From: Tubiluchus corallicola
Taxonomy: Eukaryota; Priapulida; Priapulimorpha; Priapulimorphida; Tubiluchidae
Assembly (NCBI GenBank): GCA_030141605.1
Contig: JAQGDQ010000002.1
Coordinates: forward strand, 2,276,501-2,340,500
Length of the DNA: 64,000 bases
Reading direction: 5' to 3'
Positions within the stretch are counted from its first letter, which is position 1, and every line of letters starts with the position of its first letter. The position numbers and the translations under genes are program-made. Shown here in pieces: positions 39,781 to 52,500 of the stretch. Under the pieces are notes generated by a model. The model saw only the letters and a list, made by a program, of their open reading frames with translations. It searched no databases and was not told where the DNA came from.

Positions 39781-41800
39781 TAGTAGACTTAACACGAAGT
39801 ACGCATTCCTTCATTGTTGTATCGTTGTCTTTGTATTGTTAATGTTTTTAAGGAAACTGTTCGTATCCGTTGTTTTTTTTTATTAATTTTGTGATTCTTG
39901 AACTAACAAAAACCACAGTTCAACTCATATCTGCAATAATTTCCTCTTTTCACAAGCCACAGGTCAAGGCTATATATCATCAAGGAATATCAGATGCCAT
40001 TTGCATTATTCAAATTTTGTACTGTTGTTTGAAAGTGTTTTCCTTGAGCAGATACCTGGTATGCATGTGAACTTTACTCTATCTTGCATTTCCTCGTTTT
40101 TTCATTTTTTGTTCATTTTGAACATTCCTTCACTCCAAATTTAATCTGTTCATTTTTCTTCCCTTGCAGTAACAATGTAAAAAAACTGAAAAAGCTAAGC
40201 ATTATCATTAATAGAAACCACAAAAAGTTTATTATCACAAAATAGCAAACCGTAGCAACATCATTCCCTAATTACAGCATCATTCCTTGATTACAAGCTG
40301 CTGCTTCAAACCTGACAAAACAAACAAAAATAATAAAAACTGTAGTACCATATTTGTTTTTATAACTTTTTAGGACTCTAGAATTATAACTCTTCTCAGA
40401 ATACCAGCATCATATAGACTTTACATAAAAAAGAAAGACAATTATTATAGCACCATATAAATTACCCTAAGTGCACCATAAATACAGTAAAGACATTGTA
40501 CGTACATTCTATTAAACAGCTTGAGCTGATAAAGGTAAACTTGAAATTTAGCTGGTAACTAAGCTTACGATACCACTATTGTATCATTTCCATAAAGCTA
40601 CCAGTGTCGGATAGTGAAATACAAGGCCTCATGAACAAGAAACTCAGGTTCAGGCAGCAGGACAAGCCAATGGCTATAAAGATTAAAAGCTTTAAATTGC
40701 GTACCATGTATGAACTTGTACTAAAGTAACCCTAATCAATTGATCATACAATCTTCAGTCAACAATATGGAGACAGAGCAATTAAATAAACTGGATTCTG
40801 CAATTTGATTGCTATTGTATCACACAAAATGGGCTTGCTAGTTAAATTCAATAAATACATGTTTGTCCAATCCTTCCTGTGGTTTTAAATTAAATGAGAT
40901 TAAACTTATTAACACTGTAGCTTTTTCTCCATGCATTAAACATGGGATACAAAAATAATTAAAGGTGAAACCTTAACAATGGTCTATATTGATAATTAAA
41001 GAATATACACGATGATAAAAGTCATAAAAACACATTTGTTTTTTCTTTATTTGCTTTAAGCAGTAAACATCATCAGAACATTTAGAAATGATATTTAGGA
41101 ATTTAATTACTTGTCACAAGTGCAGCATTTTTGTATTATTAACAGAACATTTACAAGTAATGTCAAAAGGAATCTACCTTTGAAATTTTAACCGACTCAG
41201 TTTTCTGCTGAATGAAATAGGAGGTGATCAGCAAGTATATGTATTTTTCACTACTGCAGACGAACTGCAATAAATGTGGCATGCAAAAAACAACAGCTTA
41301 CTGTTATGGCAAGTTTCAGCTACATGAAACTACTACATTGGAGAAAAATCTGCAAGTACCTATCTAAAATGCTTTATTTACTGTATAAAACAGCATAAAA
41401 CATTTGATAAATTTACTCAAAATGCACAAGGCCCAAAAGCGATCTAATAAGAATATTTTCATATACTGACATAAAAATGTCACCATTATAAACTTAAGAA
41501 CCTTAATAGATCTGTTGGCTGTTTTTGCCTGCAAATATTCACTATGACAAATTAAAGAATATTGTGTGACAACTGAAATTTCTCAATGGCCTGCAAATTA
41601 ATCAGGTGCAACAATGAACTTGTAATTGCATTATTTGCAGTTGCACAAGAACAGTAAAATAGTGTATAAGATAAGCGAATAAAACACAGGATGTTTTATC
41701 TGATTTTTAACAGAAAAAAGTACTCTCTTAACAACACAAATATTTTGTTAACAAAAATTGTGCTATCACAGTTCCATATACCACAATTATTAGATTAAGT

Positions 41801-41827
41801 AGCAGAGCAGCAGCAGCAGCAGCAGCA
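41801..41827. repeat. AGC trinucleotide microsatellite
   Basis: AGCAGAGCAGC followed by further AGC units to 41827, about eight units with one interruption. It is outside any predicted coding exon. Confidence 0.9.
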
Positions 41828-42119
41828 TAGTCACAAAGTTCAATCCTGAAATATTAAATGTGTGTTTAGTGAAAGAAAAAATATTAAATTCTCAAAAAAA
41901 AACAGATTATGCAACTGTTGTCCCTAACAGTGAGACAAGTATGTTGCTTGAGCAATATTCAGCATAGCAAGTATTTGTTAGTCAAGATTAAATTTTTAAA
42001 AAAGCCTGAAGAACAATTAAATAATGCATATGAGGCACCTTATGAAAATCAAAGTCGTTCTTTTCTAAATTAACATTGCAAACTGTGCATTCAATGGTCT
42101 AGCCCACTCAATACAATGG

Positions 42120-42192
42120 CTGTGGCGTGGCCTGAACCTGGTTCATTTGCAAGGTTGCCCTGTACAGCAGAAGTGCCTCAGCCACAGAGTTA
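42120..42192 (-). mobile_element. Possible tRNA-derived (SINE-like) fragment
   Basis: On the minus strand TGGCTGAGGCAC (42173-42184) fits the polymerase III A box and GGTTCAGGCC (42129-42138) fits the B box. They are 46 nt apart start to start, close to the spacing in real tRNA genes. The arms do not fold into a full cloverleaf, so a SINE head or tRNA pseudogene is more likely than a tRNA gene. Confidence 0.35.
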
Positions 42193-42477
42193 CACCCTCC
42201 CTCTACAAGGTAAACAGCCAGGATCAGCAAGACACTGCTCAGACTGAGTATCAAACTGAAGTGGTCGCAAGCCATTTACAAGAAGCATACATATGAGATT
42301 ACTTGACTATAAATATTGCCATGCCTTACAAAAAGATATAGACCTAGGCACATGAGTACACATAAACAGTTACCAAACCATTGTCCATAAGAATTTATAA
42401 ATAGGCTAGGTTCACATGGTTTTAAATTTTCCAATAAATGAAAAATAAACCCACAGACCTGCAAATAACACCTTAGA

Positions 42478-42536
42478 CAGAGAGACAGAGGGAGAGAGAG
42501 GGAGGGGGAGAGAGAGACAGAGACAGAGACAGAGAC

Positions 42537-42591
<55 letters not shown>

Positions 42592-42597
42592 GAGAGA
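42478..42597. repeat. GA-rich purine tract
   Basis: About 120 bp built of GA, GGGA and ACAGAG units, almost entirely purine on the plus strand. The central (GA)n run is uninterrupted for over 40 bp. Long polypurine mirror repeats of this kind can form triplex DNA. The 62-codon frame on the other strand (runs of Leu-Ser) is only a product of the repeat. Confidence 0.95.
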
Positions 42598-43597
42598 AAG
42601 AAATATACGAAATGCCTAGGAACTTTATAAAATGTCTAAATTTTACACATTGCCTGTACATTTATAAATAAACAGTATTGCTAGTAATGCATTACTGTCA
42701 TCAGACTACTCGTTCCTTTGGAAGTAACACTACTGAGTCTATATAAATTATCTATCCAAGAGTAACAATTTAAACTTAGGCTGTATTGATTGTGTGGCCA
42801 CTTTCCTTTTGCTCATCACTACCATGCAATGCTTGTATGCACATGGCGTTTTTATTAATTTTCTCAAATAGGTACCTTATTTGATTTTCAGAATAACTAC
42901 GTCAAAAACCTTCTAAAGATGTGGTCTTAACTGATTGTTTTATTAACACATAGATATTTCAGGACAATGAAGCTCAAGAGAGATTGCTAAATACACTGAA
43001 ATAACACTTCTCTGTATATTTAGTAGTCACTGGCTCATAAAAGTAACATGATTTAACATTATTGTGTTCTTACAGTTGTTTGAATTGGATACGGTGTGAC
43101 AAAGACCAGATTTCGTCGTCAGTTCAGCAAGCAGCTTTTGACAAAATAAAAATTAATGGCAATAATGGCAATGCTGTGCACCTTGTGTACAGAAAAAACT
43201 GTTATTTTCATCTAAAAACTCATGTTGCAGTGAATTTTGCTAGAAAATTGTAAACTGTCATTAACCTAATGACAGATTTAGGCACATTGCAGAATCAACG
43301 TTCTTATTTCGCTAAAGCTAAACAGATGTACACTTTTTGCTGAAGCATCACTCAAACCAGCACACAAAAGTAATAAATAATCAGTAAAGCCTTATCCATG
43401 CTAAAAGTAATTAATAATGAGTAATTGAGTTACAATTTTTCCGAAGTAGCTAATAATTATGACAAATTACTTTTCAAAAGTAACGAACCAAATACTATTA
43501 TTGCATAAATAAATTTTATCCGTAAAGTTTCTACTACTAGAGCAGATTAGATTCTTACAGTTAATCCCTGAGCGTAAGCTTTCCAAATGAATTGCTT

Positions 43598-46500
43598 TTA
43601 CATTTTAGTAGGTGGTGAGGTAACATGGCTATCACGAAGGAATGATAAAACTTTTTTCCAACTATCTTCCTGTGCAAAACCGTGTTCTTCAACTTTTCCT
43701 CCAAATGCTGCTAGCCCACCTGAGACAACCAAAACAATGAAAAATAATCTACAAAAAAAACTTTGAAGCAGTTTGTAAAAATGCTGTTAGTTCACTATTC
43801 AAGTACTTCCATTTTAATAATTACACTGACAATGAAAAGAACAGATTTATTATTGTAGATTATTACCCAGCTGAATTTTTTCACTTAACCATTTTTAATG
43901 CAGTTTGACACACTGTAAGTCAATGTCCAGCACTCAAGGACAGTGGTGCAAATGTGCACCCAAATTTTTCTCTGTTTCTGGGATAAGATAAATGAATGAA
44001 CTCATTAACTTTTCTTTTTTACTTGGTTTTAACTCTTTGCTATAAATGAATTTGTCACCACTAATATGTACTGGTAACGGAAATGGATGTACAATTATCT
44101 TGTCCACTATTCTTACAATTAAACCTAGCCAGTTATATAGTAGTATAACACATGTCATTAGTTTTAGTCCTGCTTAGCAGCAGTAGTGGGTCATTTCATT
44201 TGTACACTTATCCGGTACGGTAGTTTTCAGCTATTACCTGTCAGACATAGTTTGTCAGGTCCCTTACCTAAAGTAAGTAGCTGTCATTATACCTATTACT
44301 TCATAATTGTCACATACTAATAATGATCTAATAGATGTGTACCAAATCCTGTTTAGTTACATATTATAGTAAATATGAGTGATGTAATTCCAGGCAGATA
44401 TTGATTAAAGCAACCTATACTACATAATCATTTATCATATTACTCACAATGTCACAATTGTATAATCATATAATATATGTCGCTTCATCTACCTTACTTC
44501 TTGTTTTCTTCTTTTTATGGTTTCATAAGTAAATCTATTTGCTCTTAATATAAGCATTCAACTCCACAAATAATTTGCAGGTATTTTGCCAAGATTAGAT
44601 AATTGCAGAATAAGCTTTTTATAACACTTTAGATGAAATCTTTACCGCCAAGATTTTTCTACAATAAATGTCCCAATATGTGGCATGCTTGGCCTACTAA
44701 TTACGTTGCGACAAAAACATAGTAATTTGGAAATTTAGTAAGCAAAAATAAAGAAACATATTTTGACCACAAATCTGTCTAATTATTTACACTGCAACTT
44801 ACCCACCAATCGATGCCAAGTATTTTTAACAAGAGGTGTATATGGAGGATCAATTAGATGACCAGCCTTTGGATAAAAAAGTACATGAAAGTTGGTTTTG
44901 TTGTGCTTCTTCATGTATTTAGTTAATGCTGCATGGTGCTTTACAGCTGCATAACACTTATCATCTTCTCCCCAAACAAAGAGAAGCTTTGCACTTGTTT
45001 TTTCAAGCTGAAACAACCATGCATAAACAATTTATAGTAGAAGCAAAATAATGAGTTTAACAGAAAAGAAAAATTGCATTTCAGTCCAAGTTCCAAATAT
45101 TTACTTGAAAACCAGATTTGTCAATGTTTGTTTGAAATAAAGTAATAAGCAAGTGAGATATCCTTCTGCAATGTTTGATTTTTTTAATGCGTAGAAATAG
45201 CCGTTCAAGATATTGTCTGATATAAAAATGCAACTTAAGGTGCAATTTTAACAGAAAAATCTTCAAATGTGCCTAGAAATGCAGTTTGGGCATTCTAGAA
45301 AAGTAGACTTCAAAGGTTTCAAAGTTTTGAAAACTGCATTGTGTTCTAGCTATGAAATGACGTCCTCAAAGTGTATGTCTTGACTTTGTTCTTACCATAT
45401 CTTTATTGAAAGGAATAAAACTTGAGCATATTTAAAGCATTTATAATTTCCAAATACTTGATTCTCACAGTATCACGTTTTAGACAACATATATTTAAGT
45501 TTCTTAAAGGCAAAAAATAAATACAATGTCTTGAAGTTAAAAATCTACATATCAGTATCCTCAAATGCAGCATATCTATTTCTAACAAATTCACCAGCAA
45601 TAGTGCTACGTAACAGATCAACAAATAACACAAAGTTATCTAAATTTTGCAAATAATTGAATCACTAATTGGTCTAGTTAAAAAACATAAACGTTTCATG
45701 ATAAAATTTGCACCAAATGACTTTTATTAAGTCACATGATGTAGGAAGCCAACAGCTAAACGTATGTCAGCTTTACAAAACTAGTATGATTTCTACCAAC
45801 AGGACTGCAGGAAAATAACTACACTTTGTGAAGTAATATAAGGTGAATTAAATGAAACCTGAAACTGCAAGACTAAAGTAGCAAATTTTTTCAAGAGATT
45901 CAGACACATTTCAAGTCTTAGCGACATTATCTAATCCTCATAAGCTTTTTATGCTTGCAACTCATAACTGATAACAACTCATAACAAATGCATTACCTGA
46001 ATCATGGTTTCGGGTCGAATAATTGTATTGGGATCTTCGAATGAAACTCCCTCATCATATTCAACAAAATCAAAATCACTGAAATGCCAATAATAAAATC
46101 GAGATAAACAGCATGTGATTCTTTAGTATTCTACTATCATGGCAGTATGACCAGCAAAGCACTCTATTAGGTACTATAGAGTAATAAATTTTCAGCAAAT
46201 GTGTTGTAGGTACAACCAACAAAATGAATGTACAAGGGAAGCCAAACAAGTTACTTTTGTTACATGTATTATGGTTCAATTAAGTAATGAATAGGGAGTG
46301 CTAGTTCCTTAGTGAAGCACAACTAATATAACAAAAAACACCTGAAAATAATATTTTTATATGGTAAGAATTGCGCTGAACACACATCACACGAGTGGAA
46401 ACAAATACCAAATTGGTAATAAGCCAAAAATGAGCATTTGTGGCCCCTTTACGATTTGCCTAAGCAGTGAACTAAAGTGGTTATGAATGTTTTTAAATTC

Positions 46501-49500
46501 ATCATCTTTTATCAGTATCAGCTACTTAAGCATTTTGTAACTGCCCAATTGAATTTACTCTTATTGGACGGTGCTGCCCTGTATTAATGATCGACAGGCA
46601 TTGTTGTGTTGTACGGCTTTTGCATTCAGTGAACAATGGCCGGCTTGCTGGCAGGTGCTAGAACACACGTTTACGAGATTGTCGTGAAGTTTATGAGGTT
46701 GTCAAGTTAATCTACGTGTTTCGTTAGCAGAAATAAACGTTAATGTCGTAAACTTAACTTAGAGTGTAACTCTAACTTAACTTAGAGTTTTGGTAACACT
46801 TTAGTTATGACAAAATATCTGATGGTGCTATTATGCTGTTTCATCAAATACAAAAGGCAAAATTGCAATTAAAATACAAAATCATTTGTAAAATAATTTG
46901 TCCTGCACGGACAGTTTGACATATGGCAAAATTTAAAATCTAAATATTACTCAATAAATTTAGTGCAGTAATAAACAAAATAACACCAAAATTTACAAGA
47001 AAAGTTTTTTTACTATTAAACAGGAACTTGGTAATTGACTAAATCTTGGATTCCTTTGTTTCAAACTTGATTTGAAGTTGAATCTGACAGCACGAACATG
47101 ACTTAGGACTCGACTTAGATGTAGACTAAATGACCTGAGACTTGACTCGAACTTGGACATTAATGACTCGAGACTCAATTCGGACTTGGATATGACTCGA
47201 GACTTGACTCGGACTTGAGCAAAAAGGACTCGAGACTTGACTCGGGCTTGAGTATAATGACTATAGAAACTCGACTTGGACTTGAGCATAATGACTGTAG
47301 AAACTCGAAGGACTAGAACACCAAGGCCTTGGGATTTGACGTTGAGCTGAAAGATGACAACGTGCTGCAGAAAAGAAGTTAACACATGCAACAATGCTGA
47401 GTAATGATGAGAGATTAACTGATTCTAAATTTATAATTGTATTTATAAATGTATACAGATTTTTTTGTTTTTCACATATAAGTTAACATTGCATGCGATG
47501 TGCGAGAAGTAACTGGCACTTGGTAAACTGATCCGTAAACCAATATAGATTGGCACATCGTGCACCTTACATGTCATGGGTGCGAGCTTTTTTTAAGGTT
47601 AGGTTATTTTGTTAAGATTATGTTCAATGAAAATTCAATGACCCTTGAAGATACGGCACGACACTTCAGGTCCCTAGCTAAAACTACCTAACTAGCGGTT
47701 GAAGTTTTTGATTAATAATCATAAAAGTAGAAGTGATGAATTTTGCGTAATGTGAAACTTTGTCAGGCTGCAGTTATCAATCCTGTTTATGCTACTTCAT
47801 TGTCCGATCACCGTTGATGTTGTAATAGAATTTATTTTTCAACAGAAAGGCTGTCTGCCACTGAAGCCCTATCTCCAAAAATTAGGAAGGCTGCAAATTA
47901 GACAGTGCCTATAATGCTGAGATCGATGGCTTTACAAACAGTTTCTCAGGAAACGGTGACTGTTAACAAAAAATTGTTGCAAGTACTCTGCACCTCAAGT
48001 GTCTTTACCATGGACAGTAACCAAGTCTACCAGAAGGTTTGCTAAACACATTAATTTAGATGGGAAGCTTTTACGAAAATAATCAAATGTTCTACTACTT
48101 AAAGAATGACTACACACCTCAAGTAATAAAAAAAAAACAAGTAATGAAATGCGACATGTTAAACGAATGTTAAAGATTTTGTTATCTAGAATGGCCTAAC
48201 ACAAGGAAAACATAATGAAACCAGTATATAGGTAAAGTTTGAACACTATAAAGATGTAAATTAAAAAAGCTCATTCAAAAAAAAGATGACCTGTTGATTT
48301 TCTAATTGAAACTTCTGTACAGTAGATGCTATAACAATAAAAGTCATGTTTAAAAAACTTGATGGTAGATAAACTGTTCAATAAATTGTACCTAGAAAAT
48401 AAGATGTTCAAGTCTGCTTATATTTAAAAGGCATGGAGTAAGGGTGATGATTTGATTTTACTCTTCAAAACTGATAGAAAAATGCACGGTTCCAAGAAGG
48501 CAACAAGTTTTAGAACTGTGAATGTACATAAAGCAACGTTAATTGCAAGACACGTGCTGTATCTACACACCATGGGGAGTTTTGAAAAACGATTTTGAGA
48601 ATTTTGAAGCATGCATAATAATTACTACATCATGTTTAGCATTCTTACTTACATGCAACACACCAAACCACATACTTTAGTTTAAAGGCACTGTGTCATG
48701 CATTTCAATTAAAAAGCAAAATTAATCAGAAACTATTTACTCACGTCTCTTTCGCTGTGTTGAACAGTGATCTAAATGGCTTCAATCTGCAAAAATGCAG
48801 TACTTGCTCCGAAAACCAAACTTTTATCATAATTATCTTATGACGCAAAACAGCAGTAAGCAAGCTAATTAAGCGAATATACCTAAAAAATAATAAACAT
48901 TGGCAACGAAAGCACTATAAACACCCTATGCTAAATGAACGAAACATTTAAACTTACTGACTTTCCTTTCGGGAAGGTCCAATTTCACTTGAAACCAAAT
49001 TATGACGCGGATACTAGTTTTGCAGTATACTGTCTAATGACTGAAGATAGCATTTCAGAGAAACGTGCAATTGTTTGTAAAGGCTTTTATATGATAAGGA
49101 ACTTTGCATCACCTGATCAAGGTAAGGCTGTGAAACATAAATGTTACCAGGTTTATTTTACTGTGATGTGTGCTCAGTGCAATGTAAAACATTACCCGAC
49201 AGCTGCATAATCTCATGATTTACTTACCAAAATGGAAAGTGTTTTCCTTTATACAAAAGGTAAGGACCATGTGCGACAGGAGAAGAAACAGCTACAACAG
49301 CATTTATCTAAAAACACAGGTTTATCACATGTAATATGAACTAAAAAAATATTCTGTGGGAAAAAAACAAAGTTAAATTGTACAAGTTCACCGAAATCTT
49401 ATTTCGCAACTTTGTAAAGGTATTGAAAGCATTCAAGCAAACAGAACAATTTTAATGCAAACTCTATGATTTATAAATAAAAAATAATATATATATATAT

Positions 49501-52500
49501 ATGATAGCACAAAAATATAAGTTTGCACATACTTTTGTTTAAGCAGGTGTTGGTGTTTATTTTTATCGTAGGAATTAGATTATTCCATCACCAATCAGTT
49601 TCTGAAATATCTACATTATTTATAATGAATTTATCTACACAATAAAGCCAATTGAAATTCAGATGAAAACTGTAAAGTTTTAAATTTACTTCATTCTACT
49701 TTAAGTAACACTTAGTTTTTATGTTTTTAACATGAACTCTAAAAATCAAGAAGATTAACACTTGCAGTGCTCAGCATACATAACAAACACCAATTCCGGC
49801 CTCATTCACTATACTTCACCCATCGCTGTCCTTTATTTACCATAAATTCCTTCTTTGTCTAAAAATCTTCTTTGGAATTACGTAGCTGTTTATTAGAAAT
49901 ATCTCAGTGACAGAAATAATTGCATCACTGTTTTATAAATTAAGATTTTTTATGCTAAAAATAACTAAAATGTGAATACCTTGTCTTTATTAGGAAGGTA
50001 AGATGCCATTGATAATCCTATTTCGCCACCAAATGATGTACCAATAACTCCAATACCATGTGACATTATTACCTTTGGATGACTGCATATGATGTCTATA
50101 GCTTCCTAGAAGGAAAAATATTGATACATTGACTAATGAATACACAAGGATTCTGCTTACACCAACAATAAACATGATACAAATATAAAATATGAAAGTA
50201 ACACTTGTGCTTCTTCAAAAAAATTCACGTCCTTATATAAAAAGGTACATGCAAGATTCTATAAAATGCACATGGCCTTTATAACGTATGCTTGCTGTAA
50301 CTTTTGATAAACTTTGACTTTGCTGACATCCAACAAGAGCTTTCAGCCAAGATATCACTGAAATAGAACAATACCTGAAAGACGTTACATTAAGGTATAT
50401 TAATCAGACTCCGTATTTTTAGTTACTGAACATAGTAAAGCGTTTTTGCATATAGAAACTAGCACAAATTCACAAAATCGCATATCGTACTTTTCGCCAT
50501 ATAAGATGCACACCCATTTTGCAAGACAAAGCTAGGAACATATTAAGCCTCCGTTACAGTAAGACCATTTTTTAGTTGTTGCAGTGAGAGTTCAACGGCT
50601 TGCAGACGATAAAAGCCAAAAGTGAATATCTTGCTGTATAGCAGCTACTTACAGGCTCTCTTGCACTACTACATGCATGTGAATGGTGCATGTGCTTATG
50701 TTTGCAAAAATGGTAATAGTAAGTGCAAGTTTGCTGGTAAGCGCAATATTTAATAGCGTCTTAAAAAATCATTTTGCGAATGATAAAAGGTTCATTGCCG
50801 TTAGCATATTTGACTATTATAGGAGAGACAGTAAAACATTTTTCTAATGTGTCAAGAGTCAATGATTACTCAATGTAAGCTGTAGTCAAGACGTACATAC
50901 CATGGTACACTCACTTCTTAGATTTATAATGCAAAATGTCTGGACGGAAGTTTAACAGTGAAAACCCAAATGGCATTCCTTGATGTTATAATATCATGGT
51001 TTTATTGCCTCAGTTTTTCACTTTCCAACTTGATACATAAACAATTAAAATAAAATAAAATAAAATAAAATCAAGTACTAGCCTCAAAATATTCCAAGTT
51101 AATCTGGAGTTCAGCAGGAAGATCTTCATAATTATAAAAAGGAAGACACAGGGTGGCAAATCCATGCGATGCAAGAAGAGCTGACCTGCACTCAGAAATT
51201 CCTCCTGATGATCCGTACATGTCAATGATACCAGGAAAAGGTCCACGGCCTGTAAGAACATCAATGTTTAAATTACTGCCTTTGCTGAAGAGATTACATT
51301 TTCAATGCCGTTGGTTTGTTAGTTAGTTAGTTAACAAAATTATATAAAGCTGCTTCCCCGATTTCCAAGGAACTTTCTGAAGGGATGAGGAATGCGCCAA
51401 GGAAGATTGTTTTCAATTTTAACAAGAATGATTATGAACTGTGAAAGAAAATCTATGTTTGTTGATGATCTATACAACTATATACGAAAATACTGTGTGA
51501 TGTCATAACAAATACTGCAGAAAAGTTGCCAAAAGCAAGGGTACACATTGTTGCTGACACGACGTCAGAAAAATTGGTGACACTGTAACCTAGATGGCTG
51601 TGTGGTTCAGTAAATAATTATTATACACGGCAAGCTTTAAAGGACATTTGAACTCTCATGAGTGTAACTTCTAGTTGTAAATAAAATCTTTTTTTCAATT
51701 TACATGCCACAATATTTGCTGCATTACAGCAGTGCTAAGTGCCAGGAATTTTCACAAAACGGATGACTAATTTCTTCCCTAATTAGTTATAAATGCCAAT
51801 GTAGTACAAAATCATTTTCAATAAAAACTTCTAGGAATCTACAGCCAAAGTGAAGTTTCAGCCAAAACTGTGGATCTGAATGGATCTGAACAAACTTGTA
51901 AATTTTGAAGAAAAACACAAGAGCACATAATTTTTCTTTGTAAGTAAAGTAGGCATCAGTGGTCTCTTACCCCTCATAATCAGTCTCTGATGGATTTTAC
52001 TGCAACTTTTTGTCTGAAAGAAAACTACGTTACAAGCTTTTGTTTTTTTGCAATCTGTTTATTATGTAACATTATGATATGGTAAAAAATCACAAGCACT
52101 GCAATAATACCTAATGGAAGGAAAAACTTAAATAAAATCTTCAGAAAACAATTTTGAGAGTGTTAGCACATCCACACCAAAATCTACATCTAGTAGCAAA
52201 CAAGATCCACTAAATTACTATAATTATGACTGTAAATTTGTTTGCTAATTACGACAATATCCTTATAAATAAATAAGCTTTGGCTTGGGAATGACGTAAT
52301 GTGTACGGCAAAGCTTGTGCATATTCATGACAGACAGAATATTACAATTATTAGAAGCTCATTTAACTATTCTTCAGTGTTGATACTTAAAATGATAAAC
52401 TTTCATGTGCAGAATTTTCTTTCGTTCAAGAATAATTTTTAAATTAATTAATACTACTCAGGCCTACGTACGTGAACAAAGGCACTGATCATAAAATGCA

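Larger units (their letters stand above)
39781..43597. other. Spacer downstream of copy 4, no gene seen
   Basis: No exon or protein similarity was found on either strand in this 3.8 kb. It contains an AGC microsatellite, a SINE-like fragment and a purine GA tract, listed separately. The right end should include the 3' untranslated region of ACOT/BAAT copy 4 (minus strand), but I saw no AATAAA close to its stop codon. Confidence 0.5.

Noticed and set aside
42473-42661. 62-codon frame with a long Leu-Ser run
   Set aside because: It is produced by the (GA)n tract on the opposite strand and has no independent support.
46993-47394. 133-codon minus-strand frame rich in Ser, Leu and Val
   Set aside because: It runs across the CTCGAG tandem repeat, which explains both its length and its repetitive composition.
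48935-49210. 91-codon plus-strand frame inside copy 4 intron 6
   Set aside because: It has balanced composition and an ATG, but I saw no recognisable domain, splice partners or similarity. It is opposite to and beside a real exon, so chance is the simpler reading.
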